NCBI GenBank assembly: GCA_934169745.1
Contig: CAKPOE010000003.1
Span: forward strand, 89,921 to 153,920
Direction: 5' to 3'
Length of the DNA: 64,000 bases
DNA from: an uncultured Clostridia bacterium
GTDB taxonomy: Bacteria; Bacillota; Clostridia; TANB77; UBA1234
Below the pieces are notes generated by a model, which did not search any database, was not told where the DNA came from, and was given only the letters and a program-made list of their open reading frames with translations. Shown here one piece after another: positions 56,147-63,779 of this stretch; the first letter of the stretch is position 1, and each line of letters begins with the position of its first letter. A program made the position numbers and the translations under genes.

Positions 56147-56908
56147 TTATTTAACTTTTGATTTTCTCTTAAATAGATTTGACAATGCTGCGAACGGTTT
56201 AACAATTGCATCGTAAATTTTCTCTGATAATGTTTTACGAATAGCAAGTGCTGTAATTACGTCATCAGCTGTCTCTTCTGGTACTGCATATACAGCATCA
56301 TATTCTGCTTGTAATCTCTCAATAGCTGGTGTGATTTCTGCCTTTATATATTCCAAAGCTCCACCTTTACTCGTTGTTCTCTCTAAATCTATTGTTATAT
56401 GTACACTGTTTTCTAAATTACTTATCTTAGATTTTACTGCTTTCTCAGCCTTTGTATATTCTTCCGTTTCAGGAATAGCAGTAGATATTGTTTGCAAATA
56501 TTCTTTCATAGGACTTAATTCTTCATTTGAAAGTTTATCTTCATATTCCTCAACTGGATTTCCAGCCATAGCTGAAACATACACTGTTGATAATACTTCA
56601 CTCAATTCTGTATTTGCTTTAGCTTGAGCTTTCAAGTCTTCTATCTTTGCTGTCCCTTCTTCTATTTGAGTAGCACAATCCGTATTCAAAGCCTTCAATT
56701 TATCTAAAAGTTCAATTGGAAATTCAGAAACGTCACATGTCATAGCATATTCTTTAATTGTAGAAATAAGTTTTTTGAAACCGTCATCTTCTTCCCATAA
56801 GATTAGAGACTTCTTACTGTTTGGATTAATCATCTTTTCAAGCTTCTCTAACTTTTGAACAATCTTTTGCAATTCAACTGTTTTTTCAACTGTTTCAACA
56901 TTTTCCAT
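56147..56908 (-). CDS. Helical protein of unknown function
   Basis: 253 residues from ATG 56908 (the ribosome site is weak; an upstream Met at 56920 is possible). Predicted almost all-helical: charged coiled-coil start (LQKIVQKLEKLEKMINPNSK), a middle segment with KAQAKANTELSEVLSTVYVS, and a basic C-terminal tail (LSNLFKRKSKVK). No membrane segment, no family recognised. Single gene. Confidence 0.65.
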   Translation of the reverse strand: MENVETVEKTVELQKIVQKLEKLEKMINPNSKKSLILWEEDDGFKKLISTIKEYAMTCDVSEFPIELLDKLKALNTDCATQIEEGTAKIEDLKAQAKANTELSEVLSTVYVSAMAGNPVEEYEDKLSNEELSPMKEYLQTISTAIPETEEYTKAEKAVKSKISNLENSVHITIDLERTTSKGGALEYIKAEITPAIERLQAEYDAVYAVPEETADDVITALAIRKTLSEKIYDAIVKPFAALSNLFKRKSKVK

Positions 56909-57043
56909 ACACATTCTCAATTACGCACAAAATTCTACGCAATTTACCTCCTTCTCCTCTTTAGTACTTATCTACGTGATAATTATACATTTTTCTCTAA
57001 AAATTTACAATTACAGGAGTATTAAGTTTGTGTTACAGAAATA

Positions 57044-58714
57044 TTACATTTGGCTTGTTGACATTATCTTTGCAATTTCTTCATGACGTTTTACTTTATT
57101 TGTCGTTGTTTTAATTAAAGGTTCTTCTGATAACATTATTTTTCTTATATACTTATACGTTGGCATAGTTTTATTGATTTCCTTTACTTTCTCCCAGAAC
57201 ATATTTTCAAGCTCATCATCTTGTAATATGCCAACTTTCTCAACAACTTGGTCCTTATCATAAACTATCTTAGCTCTTATTTCTACGTCTCCATCTTTGT
57301 CAGGAGCACCATATACAATTGATTCACTTACAAAATCAAGTCTGTTTATCAATACCTCTAGTTCCTCTGGAAATACATTTTTACCATTTTTCAAAACAAT
57401 AACATTTTTGCTTCTACCTGTGATATATACATATCCTTCGCTATCAATCTTTGCCAAGTCACCTGTACGGAACCATCCATGGTCCATAACATTCCTTGTT
57501 GCTTCCTGGTCATTGTAATATCCAAGCATAACGTTAGGGCCCTTTACAAGAAGCTCACCAATACCATCTGCCTCTGGTTCATTGATTTTAACTTCACACT
57601 TATCAAGAGGTAACCCTACAGATCTATTCCTTACACAACCATATTTCTCAACAGCCACAACTGGCGATGTTTCTGTTAATCCATAGCCTTGGAACATCGT
57701 AAAACCAAAATCATTATATCCTTTTGCCACAACAGGATCTATCGCAGCAGCGCCACTAACCATAAGCCTCATTTTCCCACCAAGAGCTTCATGAACCTGC
57801 TTGAAAAGTTGTTTTCGCATGTCTATTCCAACTTTCAATAACGCCTCACTAGCTTTTAACGCAACCTTTACTTGTGTTTCCTTTTTAGTAGCCTCTATTT
57901 GTTTCCATAAATTTTTGTATATTCTTTCATACAAAAGTGGAACACTTATCATAGCCGTTATTTCGTATTCTTTCATGTTGTTTACCAAATGTCTTAACCC
58001 ATCACAAAATGCAATTTTAGCGCCAACACTAACTGGATACAAAAATCCAGCCGTACATTCAAAAGTATGGTGTGCAGGTAAAAATGAAAGTAAAGTGTCA
58101 TCCTTAGTAACGTCCAAAGCCTTTGTTATTCCATCAATATTACTACACAAATTCTTATGTGATAACATAACACATTTTGCAGCCGCTGTGGTCCCTGAAG
58201 TAAACAACATAAATTTCATTTTATCATTCTCTATTTTTACTTTACTATACTTGTTATCTTTTCTTCTTAATAAATTTTTTCCGTTTTCTACATAAGTATT
58301 GAAATCTGTATCCATACATATGAAATACTTAACAGTAGTATTTTCATTCTCTTTCAAACTTTCAGCATAATCTTTATGTTTAGCATCATACACCAGCACA
58401 TCAGCCTCTGAACGCTCAATAAGACTATCAAATTCATTAATCGGCAATGATTTATCAAGTGGCACACATATCAAATTTGAGGTAGCAGTCGCCAAATATG
58501 TAACACACCATTCATATCTGTTGTTCGAAATAAATGCAACTCTCTTATTTTTCAATTCAAGTGATAATAAATATGAACCAAAGCCCTTTATATCTTCAAT
58601 AAACTTTGAGTACTTTACGCCAACAATTTCACTACGATACTTTATTCTAAAAGCTACCTCATCCGAAAATTTTTTCTCTGTCTCAAATAGCATTTCTCTT
58701 AAATCTTTATACAT
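57044..58714 (-). CDS. AMP-forming acyl-CoA synthetase family (copy 2)
   Basis: 556 residues, paralogue of the enzyme at 22549-24252. FMLFTSGTTAAAKCVMLSH, LPAHHTFECTAGFLYPV, MFQGYGLTETSPVVAVE, GWFRTGDLAKIDSEGYVYIT and the C-terminal LIKTTTNKVKRHEEI keep the adenylation order. Lies 11 bp after a TetR gene on the same strand, so it is probably autocontrolled by that regulator in response to an acyl ligand. Confidence 0.9.
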   Translation of the reverse strand: MYKDLREMLFETEKKFSDEVAFRIKYRSEIVGVKYSKFIEDIKGFGSYLLSLELKNKRVAFISNNRYEWCVTYLATATSNLICVPLDKSLPINEFDSLIERSEADVLVYDAKHKDYAESLKENENTTVKYFICMDTDFNTYVENGKNLLRRKDNKYSKVKIENDKMKFMLFTSGTTAAAKCVMLSHKNLCSNIDGITKALDVTKDDTLLSFLPAHHTFECTAGFLYPVSVGAKIAFCDGLRHLVNNMKEYEITAMISVPLLYERIYKNLWKQIEATKKETQVKVALKASEALLKVGIDMRKQLFKQVHEALGGKMRLMVSGAAAIDPVVAKGYNDFGFTMFQGYGLTETSPVVAVEKYGCVRNRSVGLPLDKCEVKINEPEADGIGELLVKGPNVMLGYYNDQEATRNVMDHGWFRTGDLAKIDSEGYVYITGRSKNVIVLKNGKNVFPEELEVLINRLDFVSESIVYGAPDKDGDVEIRAKIVYDKDQVVEKVGILQDDELENMFWEKVKEINKTMPTYKYIRKIMLSEEPLIKTTTNKVKRHEEIAKIMSTSQM

Positions 58715-58725
58715 TTTATCCTCCC

Positions 58726-59292
58726 TTACGCAACCATGCCGTTTAGCATATAATTTACAATATCATTAGCAACTTTCTCTACACTAAGTTCTTCATTCAT
58801 TTTAAATTTATGTATTTTAATTGCACAAATAGCACCAAAAATACTAGAAGCCATCAAATGACTATCACATTCCTTTAGTACTTTATTTTTTATTCCATCC
58901 GCAATAATAGCGTCTATCTCATCAATATACTCATATATATATTTTCTAAAATACTGATGTCTTGGCTCATTTCCCCATATTTGGCTAAGTAAAATAGTTA
59001 TAAACTCATCGTATTTCATAATTACTTTTAATTGAATTATAATAATTGCTTTTAACTTAGCAATAGGATCCGTCAAATTTTCGGTCTTTATTTCAATACT
59101 ATTATGTAATAATTTCATACCTTCTTCAATTAAAAAGTTATATATTTCTTCCTTGCTAGAAAAATGATAATAAAGTGTTCCCTTGGCAACGCCAACTGTA
59201 GCTGTAATTTCTTCAACACTTGTTGCTTCATAACCCTTTTCAGCAAACAATTTCATAGCTGTTTCAAATATCTTTCTTTTAGTTCTATTCAT
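58726..59292 (-). CDS. TetR-family transcriptional regulator
   Basis: 188 residues from ATG 59292 (AAGGAGCGTGCT). N-terminal helix-turn-helix KRKIFETAMKLFAEKGYEAT, VEEITATVGVAKGTLYYHFSSKEEIYNFL (signature spread over residues 5-50), then an all-helical ligand domain. Upstream of and cotranscribed with the acyl-CoA synthetase, so it likely senses an acyl-CoA or fatty acid. Operator not identified. Confidence 0.92.
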   Translation of the reverse strand: MNRTKRKIFETAMKLFAEKGYEATSVEEITATVGVAKGTLYYHFSSKEEIYNFLIEEGMKLLHNSIEIKTENLTDPIAKLKAIIIIQLKVIMKYDEFITILLSQIWGNEPRHQYFRKYIYEYIDEIDAIIADGIKNKVLKECDSHLMASSIFGAICAIKIHKFKMNEELSVEKVANDIVNYMLNGMVA

Positions 59293-59358
59293 AGCACGCT
59301 CCTTTTCAATCAACAATACACATATATAATATAACTTTTTGGGTATTTTTGCAAGAAA

Positions 59359-59380
59359 AAAGCGACTGCATAGTCGCTTT
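59359..59380 (-). terminator. Terminator of the DGR RT operon
   Basis: Stem AAAGCGACT / AGTCGCTTT with T-run TTTTTTC on the minus strand, 3 bp after the RT2 stop. Confidence 0.85.
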
Positions 59381-59382
59381 GG

Positions 59383-60417
59383 TCATTTTGGTACATATAT
59401 CCACTCACACTTTTGGTAAATTGAATTCATAAGATTTTTAGTATTAGCATGCTTTGCATATCCTTGCCATGAACTCAAAGTTTTGCAAGTTTTTTTACAA
59501 TCTAAAGTTCCATTATAATATTCCCTTTGCCAGCCCTTTATTCTTTTGTAAATTTTCTTTTTGCTACTTGCTCTCAGAAGAATTTTATCTATAAATATCT
59601 TGTATCCACAAAAATTAACCCCTTGTTTATTCTTAAAATAATTAGTCTTTTGATTAAAGCTCAAGTGCAATTTATCTTTTAAAAATACTTCCATTTTATT
59701 TTTCATCTCAATCGCTTCTTGTTTTGTATTCAAAAGCAAAACAAAATCATCCATATATCTCACATAATATTTCACGCCAAGTTGTTCTTTCACATAGTGA
59801 TCTAGTTCGTTCAGATAAATATTAGCAAAAAATTGTGAAGTATAATTTCCGATTGGAATTCCAACATTTGAACTATCATTATCAAACAAAATAGTGCGAG
59901 TAAAAGACAAAAACTCTCTATCCTTTATATATCTAGAAAGAATTTTAAGCAAAATCATTTTATCTATTGTATAAAAATAATTAGCAATATCACACTTAAG
60001 AACGTAAAAATCCGGGTTCATCTTATGGAGATTTTTCATGTATTTTTGAAGAGAAAAAACAGCCCTATGTGCTCCTTTGTTTTTCAAGCAAGCATAGGAA
60101 TCCTTTATAAATTTAGGCAAAAAAATTGGCTTAACAAGTTCTTCAACATACCACTGATGGACAACCCTATCTCTAAAAGGGAGTGTTTTCACCTCTCGAC
60201 ATTTTGGAATACTTATTGTAAAAGTTTTATATTTTCCCACTCTATATTTGCCATAATATATATCGTTTAGAATAGAAATAAGATTTGAGGCCAAATCCAT
60301 CTCAAAAAGGATTACCTCCTTTGTAGAACGCTTATTTCTCGCGGTTCTTTGATAAGCCTTCATCATCTTTTTAAATTTGACTTTCGATTTAAAAATGTTA
60401 TTAACTCTCTTGGGCAC
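59383..60417 (-). CDS. DGR reverse transcriptase, copy RT2
   Basis: 344 residues from GTG 60417 (GGGGTGAAGTGAA site). RT motifs: VLKCDIANYFYTID (residues 139-152, first catalytic Asp), GIPIGNYTSQFFANIYL (186-202) and RYMDDFVLLL (220-229, YMDD box). The IGNYTSQ form of motif 4, with SQ in place of the QGxxxSP of other RTs, is typical of diversity-generating retroelement RTs, which copy template RNA with errors at adenines. There is no maturase, HNH or RNase H domain. Lies 31 bp after avd. RT1 is a close paralogue at 60900-61934. Confidence 0.9.
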   Translation of the reverse strand: MPKRVNNIFKSKVKFKKMMKAYQRTARNKRSTKEVILFEMDLASNLISILNDIYYGKYRVGKYKTFTISIPKCREVKTLPFRDRVVHQWYVEELVKPIFLPKFIKDSYACLKNKGAHRAVFSLQKYMKNLHKMNPDFYVLKCDIANYFYTIDKMILLKILSRYIKDREFLSFTRTILFDNDSSNVGIPIGNYTSQFFANIYLNELDHYVKEQLGVKYYVRYMDDFVLLLNTKQEAIEMKNKMEVFLKDKLHLSFNQKTNYFKNKQGVNFCGYKIFIDKILLRASSKKKIYKRIKGWQREYYNGTLDCKKTCKTLSSWQGYAKHANTKNLMNSIYQKCEWIYVPK

Positions 60418-60448
60418 TTCACTTCACCCCTTATAGCTTAAAGCTCTA

Positions 60449-60820
60449 TCAATAATTCTTTTCACAGCTCTTCAACCAACCACCAACCAATTTACCTATT
60501 TCCGATATCTTCTCATTCCATGTCATAAAATTTTTATCAGAAATATATTTATATTGATATGAAAGTTTTACTAATGACTTTAATATCAGCAAGTTCACAT
60601 CTACTTCTTTTAAATAAGTGACTTTCTCAATCTTGGAGTACGCCTTCCAGGCCCTTATAACATTTCCTAAACCATCATATGTTAAATTCTTTATATCAGA
60701 ACACAAATCAAATCTCTCACTTTTAGGATATTTGTTAAGAAGATTTTTAGAGTAAATTATTAAATCCGTGAATCTTTCGTACAAAATCAAACGTTCATCC
60801 TTTTTTGGCATATTATTCAC
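60449..60820 (-). CDS. avd: DGR accessory variability determinant (Avd-like, four-helix)
   Basis: 123 residues, ATG 60820 after AGGGGTGAATA. Helical blocks LYERFTDLIIYSKNLLNKYP, FDLCSDIKNLTYDGLGNVIR, LKEVDVNLLILKSLVKLSYQ and SEIGKLVGGWLKS at the C-terminus. The four amphipathic helices, the ~125-residue length and the GGWLK ending match Avd / bAvd. Avd binds the RT and template RNA as a barrel-shaped pentamer and is needed for mutagenic retrohoming. Its place between two RTs, with a hairpin upstream, is diagnostic of a DGR. Confidence 0.88.
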   Translation of the reverse strand: MNNMPKKDERLILYERFTDLIIYSKNLLNKYPKSERFDLCSDIKNLTYDGLGNVIRAWKAYSKIEKVTYLKEVDVNLLILKSLVKLSYQYKYISDKNFMTWNEKISEIGKLVGGWLKSCEKNY

Positions 60821-60827
60821 CCCTATG

Positions 60828-60898
60828 AAATAAAGAGGCTTTCACCTCTTTATTTGACAGTATATCACATTCAAATCTCTTTTACTAGCGCTACACAG
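60828..60898 (-). repeat. Conserved RNA-tail-like segment, copy X2 (between RT1 and avd)
   Basis: Hairpin AATAAAGAGG / CCTCTTTATT plus the flanking CTAGTAAAAGA and TTTGAA blocks, the same order as at 62044-62115. On the minus strand it follows RT1 and precedes avd by 8 bp. No T-run here, so read-through to avd is likely. Confidence 0.75.
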
Positions 60899-60899
60899 T

Positions 60900-61934
60900 T
60901 CATATTTTATCATATATCCATTCACATTTTTGATAAATAGAGGTCATAAGATTTTTGCATCTTGCATGTCCCGCGTACCCCTTCCATGAATTCAACGTTC
61001 TGCACGTTTTCTTGCAATCCAGGGTACCTTTCAAATATTCCCTTTTCCATTCCTTTATCGTTTTGTAAATTCTCTTCTTATTACTTGATCTCAGAAAAAT
61101 TTTATTTCTAAATATTCTGTATCCACAAAAACTAACACCCTGCTTATTCTTAAAATAATTTGTTTTTTGATTAAACGTTAAATGCAGCCTATCTTTTAAA
61201 AATATCTCTATCTTATTTTTGACCTCGATCGCATCTTGCTTTGTATCCAGAAGCAAAATAAAGTCATCCATGTATCTTATATAATACTTAACTCGCAATT
61301 TTTCCTTCACGTAGTGGTCAAGCTCATTCAAATAAATATTAGCAAAAAATTGCGAAGTATAATTTCCGATTGGGATTCCTGTGTTTGACGAATTGTTATC
61401 ATATAAAAGCATACGTGTAAAAGATAAAAATTCCTTATCTTTTATATGCCTAGAAATAATTTTTAATAAAACAACTTTATCTATCGTATAAAAGAATTTA
61501 GAAATATCACACTTTAAAATATAATAATCTGGGTTAATTTTATAAAAAAGTCTCATATACCTTTGAAGAGAGAACACAGCCTTATGCGAACCTCTATCTT
61601 TTAAGCATGCATAAGTATCCTTTATAAACTTAGGTAAAAAAACTGGCTTAATAAACTCCTCGACATACCATTGGTGCATAACTCTATCCCTAAACGGCAG
61701 AGCTTTCACCTCTCTTACTTTTGGAATATACACTGTGAAACTTCTATATTTTCCTAGTCTATACCTGCCATAATATATATCTTTCAAAATAGAAACCAAG
61801 TTAGACGCTAAATCCATATCAAAAATAATTACTTCTTTTGTTGAATGTTTATTCTTTGCGGCTCTCACATAAGCTTCATACATTTTTCTAAACTTAATCT
61901 TTGATCTAAAAATATTATTAACACTCTTTGGCAC
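60900..61934 (-). CDS. DGR reverse transcriptase, copy RT1
   Basis: 344 residues from GTG 61934, six bases after GGGGAGTG; a start at 61952 would add six residues but the paralogue RT2 begins at the same PK[RS]VNNIF position. Same motifs: LKCDISKFFYTIDK, GIPIGNYTSQFFANIYL and IRYMDDFILLL. Nearly every block is shared with RT2, so the two arose by duplication. Two complete RTs in one DGR are unusual. Promoter 61969-61998. Confidence 0.9.
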   Translation of the reverse strand: MPKSVNNIFRSKIKFRKMYEAYVRAAKNKHSTKEVIIFDMDLASNLVSILKDIYYGRYRLGKYRSFTVYIPKVREVKALPFRDRVMHQWYVEEFIKPVFLPKFIKDTYACLKDRGSHKAVFSLQRYMRLFYKINPDYYILKCDISKFFYTIDKVVLLKIISRHIKDKEFLSFTRMLLYDNNSSNTGIPIGNYTSQFFANIYLNELDHYVKEKLRVKYYIRYMDDFILLLDTKQDAIEVKNKIEIFLKDRLHLTFNQKTNYFKNKQGVSFCGYRIFRNKIFLRSSNKKRIYKTIKEWKREYLKGTLDCKKTCRTLNSWKGYAGHARCKNLMTSIYQKCEWIYDKI

Positions 61935-61968
61935 TCGTCTCACTCCCCACAATTTGTCCCACAGAATA

Positions 61969-61998
61969 ATTCTATATCTGCGTTTTTTCGCACGTCAA
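61969..61998 (-). promoter_or_regulatory. Promoter of RT1-avd-RT2
   Basis: On the minus strand TTGACG (61998-61993), 18-nt spacer, TAGAAT (61974-61969), 35 bp upstream of the RT1 start. It lies downstream of the terminator at 62041-62073, so the RTs have a transcript separate from the template RNA. Confidence 0.6.
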
Positions 61999-62040
61999 CA
62001 TATTTTCATTGACAGAGTTCGACAAGATTTTTAAACTGTA

Positions 62041-62073
62041 AAAAAATAAAGAGGTTCACACCTCTTTATTCAA
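62041..62073 (-). terminator. Terminator of the template-repeat RNA (inside copy X1)
   Basis: Stem AATAAAGAGGT / ACCTCTTTATT around GTGA, then TTTTTTT on the minus strand. It ends a transcript that starts just before TR1 and would be about 350 nt long, which suits a DGR template RNA with its 3' spacer. Confidence 0.75.
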
Positions 62074-62115
62074 TAGTCTCTCGCGTTCAAATTTCTTTTA
62101 CTAGCATTACACTAT
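62044..62115 (-). repeat. Conserved RNA-tail-like segment, copy X1 (between TR1 and RT1)
   Basis: Hairpin plus CTAGTAAAAGAAATTTGAAC, mirrored by copy X2 at 60828-60898. It lies in the TR-to-RT spacer, the part of DGR RNA that binds the RT-Avd complex. Confidence 0.75.
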
Positions 62116-62243
62116 TTAAATTTTATTTACCACCTAAGGAAGGTATTGCACCTCTTTTGTACGAATTACTCGGTGAAGTCCGTAAACATTCACCCCTCTG
62201 AATATATTCTCGTACGTCCAAACAGGATTGTATATTTTTGAAG

Positions 62244-62396
62244 AGTCCAGCACCGCAAACTACTCCTACGCGGGTAGCATATTCCGAGTTACCGTTACCA
62301 TCGTTGTTGTCAGAGCCAAAGAAACTCCTATAGCGAATAAGAACTGGGTTAGCAGCGTTAACAAGGTTAGAGTTAGAAGCACTACGACACAATACC
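62244..62396 (-). repeat. DGR cassette C1: template repeat TR1
   Basis: Minus-strand reading has the Asn-rich template pattern (ASNSNLVNAANPVLIRYR and SDNNDGNGNS) and ends GVVCGAGL. Compared with cassette C4, 13 of 15 differences fall on adenines of C1; the two others are a C-to-T and a T-to-G. One base is missing near the 5' end (AGTGCTTCT against AGGTGCTTCT), so it is not in frame with upstream sequence, as expected of a template rather than a gene. A chance open frame of 89 codons covers it. Promoter: TGGACT (62432-62427), 17 nt, TATAAT (62409-62404). Confidence 0.85.
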
Positions 62397-62403
62397 TGCA
62401 GTT

Positions 62404-62432
62404 ATTATATAATTATTTTGGATAAAAGTCCA
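62404..62432 (-). promoter_or_regulatory. Promoter of TR1 RNA
   Basis: TGGACT - 17 nt - TATAAT on the minus strand. The -35 overlaps the conserved 3' end of cassette C2, so each cassette end doubles as a promoter start for the next. Confidence 0.6.
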
Positions 62433-62580
62433 GCACCGCAAACTACTGTGGCACGAGCCGAATTGTTGCTATTATCGTTACCGTTGTTACCATTGCGGCC
62501 AAAAATGCCTCCATAACGATTGAATACTGGATTAGTACCAGTAACAAAGTTAGAGTTAGAAGCACCTACGACACAATACC
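62427..62580 (-). repeat. DGR cassette C2: template repeat TR2
   Basis: Asn-rich on the minus strand (GASNSNFVTGTNPVFNRYGG, then RNGNNGNDNSNNS). Against cassette C5 all 16 core differences lie at C2 adenines (11 A-to-G, 5 A-to-T). The 3' end differs at two bases, GGCACGAGCC here and GGCTCGTGCC in C3, C5, C6 and C7, in line with an IMH*/IMH pair. Promoter TGGACT (62615-62610), 16 nt, extended -10 TG-G-TATAAT (62593-62588). Confidence 0.88.
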
Positions 62581-62587
62581 TGTATTT

Positions 62588-62615
62588 ATTATACCATTAT
62601 TTGTACAAAAGTCCA
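62588..62615 (-). promoter_or_regulatory. Promoter of TR2 RNA
   Basis: TGGACT - 16 nt - TATAAT with TG one base before the -10, on the minus strand, in the 29-bp linker between C3 and C2. Confidence 0.6.
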
Positions 62616-62761
62616 GCACCGCAAACTACTGTGGCTCGTGTGGAACCGTTACTACTGCCGTAACCACCACCATCGCGACCAAAAAATCCTCCACAACGGT
62701 AGAATACTGAAAAAGCATCAGAAACAAAGTTAGAGTAAGAAGCACCTTACAGTGCAATACC
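62610..62761 (-). repeat. DGR cassette C3: variable-type copy, partner template not in window
   Basis: Reads GASYSNFVSDAFSVFYRCGG, FFGRDGGGYGSSNGS then TRATVVCGAGLLYK and stop. It has one codon less than C2 and carries G-to-A type differences from it, so C2 is not its template. Stop codon TAA directly before GGTGCTTCT means it is not fused to an upstream reading frame. Confidence 0.75.
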
Positions 62762-62803
62762 CACAAAATAGTATAGCACATTTTTAGTGTACAAAGCACC
62801 GAT

Positions 62804-62884
62804 GACCTATTTTCCGACAGCCACTTTTCCGTTTGTTTTTGAAAAAAATGAACAGAAAAGTGACTGCCAGAAAATTGGTTGTCG
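62804..62884. repeat. Palindromic element upstream of cassette C3
   Basis: ATTTTCCGACAGCCACTTTTCC and its diverged complement GAAAAGTGACTGCCAGAAAAT with spacer GTTTTTGAAAAAAAT. Same family as the elements at 22.4, 31.5, 47.9 and 55.9 kb. Confidence 0.8.
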
Positions 62885-62910
62885 AGCTATTGCTTTATGT
62901 TTTTTATGCT

Positions 62911-63071
62911 GTAGTGGTCGCCGCCCTCGGCGACCTGAAAAAAACAAAACGAACTACTTAAAATCGTATAGTAGCAAAATATAAACAGCCTCAAACAGTT
63001 GTAGGGCACGGGCACTGTACCGTGCCGAGAAACAACATGCTCACGAAAATACAAAATATCGTACTACATTT
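62911..63071. repeat. Dispersed repeat, copy B, inserted between cassettes C3 and C4
   Basis: GTCGCCGCCCTCGGCGACC, then TAGCAAAATATAAACAGCC, GTTGTAGGGCACGGGCA and GTACTACATTT, in the order of copy A at 10926-11145. The C4-C5 linker lacks it and is otherwise like the C3-C4 linker, so it may be a later insertion. Confidence 0.75.
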
Positions 63072-63093
63072 TTATTTTTCAGGTCTGTACAAA

Positions 63094-63248
63094 AGTCCAG
63101 CACCGCAAACTACTCCCACGCGGGTAGCATAAACCGAGTAACCGCTACCATCGCCACTGTCAGAGCCAAAGAAACTCCTAGCGCGAATAAGAACTGGGTA
63201 AGCAGCGTAAACAAGGTAAGAGTAAGAAGCACCTTACAGCGCAATACC
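63094..63248 (-). repeat. DGR cassette C4: variable-repeat partner of TR1
   Basis: Reads GAS then YSYLVYAAYPVLIRARSFFG and SDSGDGSGYSVYATRVGVV, ending CGAGLLYRPEK and stop. N-to-Y changes (AAC to TAC) at four places, and Ser/Gly for Asn elsewhere, follow TR1 adenines. TAA directly before GGTGCTTCT blocks fusion to an upstream frame. Confidence 0.82.
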
Positions 63249-63291
63249 TACAAAATAGTATAGCACATTTTTACTGTACAAAGCACCGATG

Positions 63292-63372
63292 ACCTATTTT
63301 CCGACAGCCACTTTTCCGTTTGTTTTTGAAAAAAATGAACGGAAAAGTGACTGCCGGAAAATTGGTTGTCGG
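63292..63372. repeat. Palindromic element upstream of cassette C4
   Basis: Second copy of the CCGACAGCCACTTTTCCGTTT / ACGGAAAAGTGACTGCCGG palindrome in the cassette array. It lies in the C4-C5 linker together with a conserved GTACAAAGCACCGATGACC block. Confidence 0.8.
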
Positions 63373-63413
63373 TAATAGCTTTTTGCATTTTTCTGTACCA
63401 TCTTCTGTACAAA

Positions 63414-63567
63414 AGTCCAGCACCGCAAACTACTGTGGCTCGTGCCGAAATGCCGCTACTATCGCCACCGTCGCTACCATAGCGGCCAAAAACGCCTCCA
63501 TAACGACTGAATACTGGAACAGTACCAGCAACAAAGTAAGAGTAAGAAGCACCTACGGTGCAATACC
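63414..63567 (-). repeat. DGR cassette C5: variable-repeat partner of TR2
   Basis: Reads GASYSYFVAGTVPVFSRYGG, VFGRYGSDGGDSSGISARAT, VVCGAGL. All 16 core differences from TR2 are at TR2 adenines. In frame with C6 and C7 through 61-codon spacing (linker CKKWYNENGYCTV), ending in a run-on of 38 codons through the palindrome. Confidence 0.85.
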
Positions 63568-63596
63568 CATTTTCATTGTACCACTTTTTGCACAAG

Positions 63597-63750
63597 AGTC
63601 CAGCACCGCAAACTACTGTGGCTCGTGTTGAGATATCGAGTCCACCCGCGCCAGCACTACTGTTGCGTCCAAACAAACCTAAATAGCAATAATATATTGG
63701 GTAAACTCCAACAGTAGACACGGAGTTAGAAGCACCTGCAGTGCAATACC
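63597..63750 (-). repeat. DGR cassette C6: variable-type copy
   Basis: Reads GASNSVSTVGVYPIYYCYLG, LFGRNSSAGAGGLDISTRAT, VVCGAGLL. Same length as C5 and in frame with it and C7, but its template is not in the window. Linker promoter TACAAT, extended -10. Confidence 0.78.
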
Positions 63751-63779
63751 TGTTTTTATTGTACCACTTTTTGCACAAG

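Noticed and set aside
59383..61934. Retron or group II intron reverse transcriptase
   Set aside because: No msr/msd-like RNA or maturase/HNH domain; the IGNYTSQ motif, Avd and adenine-biased repeats point to a DGR.
62123..62392. An 89-residue gene over TR1
   Set aside because: It is the template repeat read in frame plus the TR-RT spacer. Start codon and ribosome site are poor, and one base is missing relative to the other cassettes.
63248..63778. A 176-residue gene starting from TTG
   Set aside because: It begins inside the conserved cassette end (Leu-Leu-Cys), has no ribosome site, and runs on through a palindrome. It is the in-frame reading of cassettes C6 and C5, not a normal gene.
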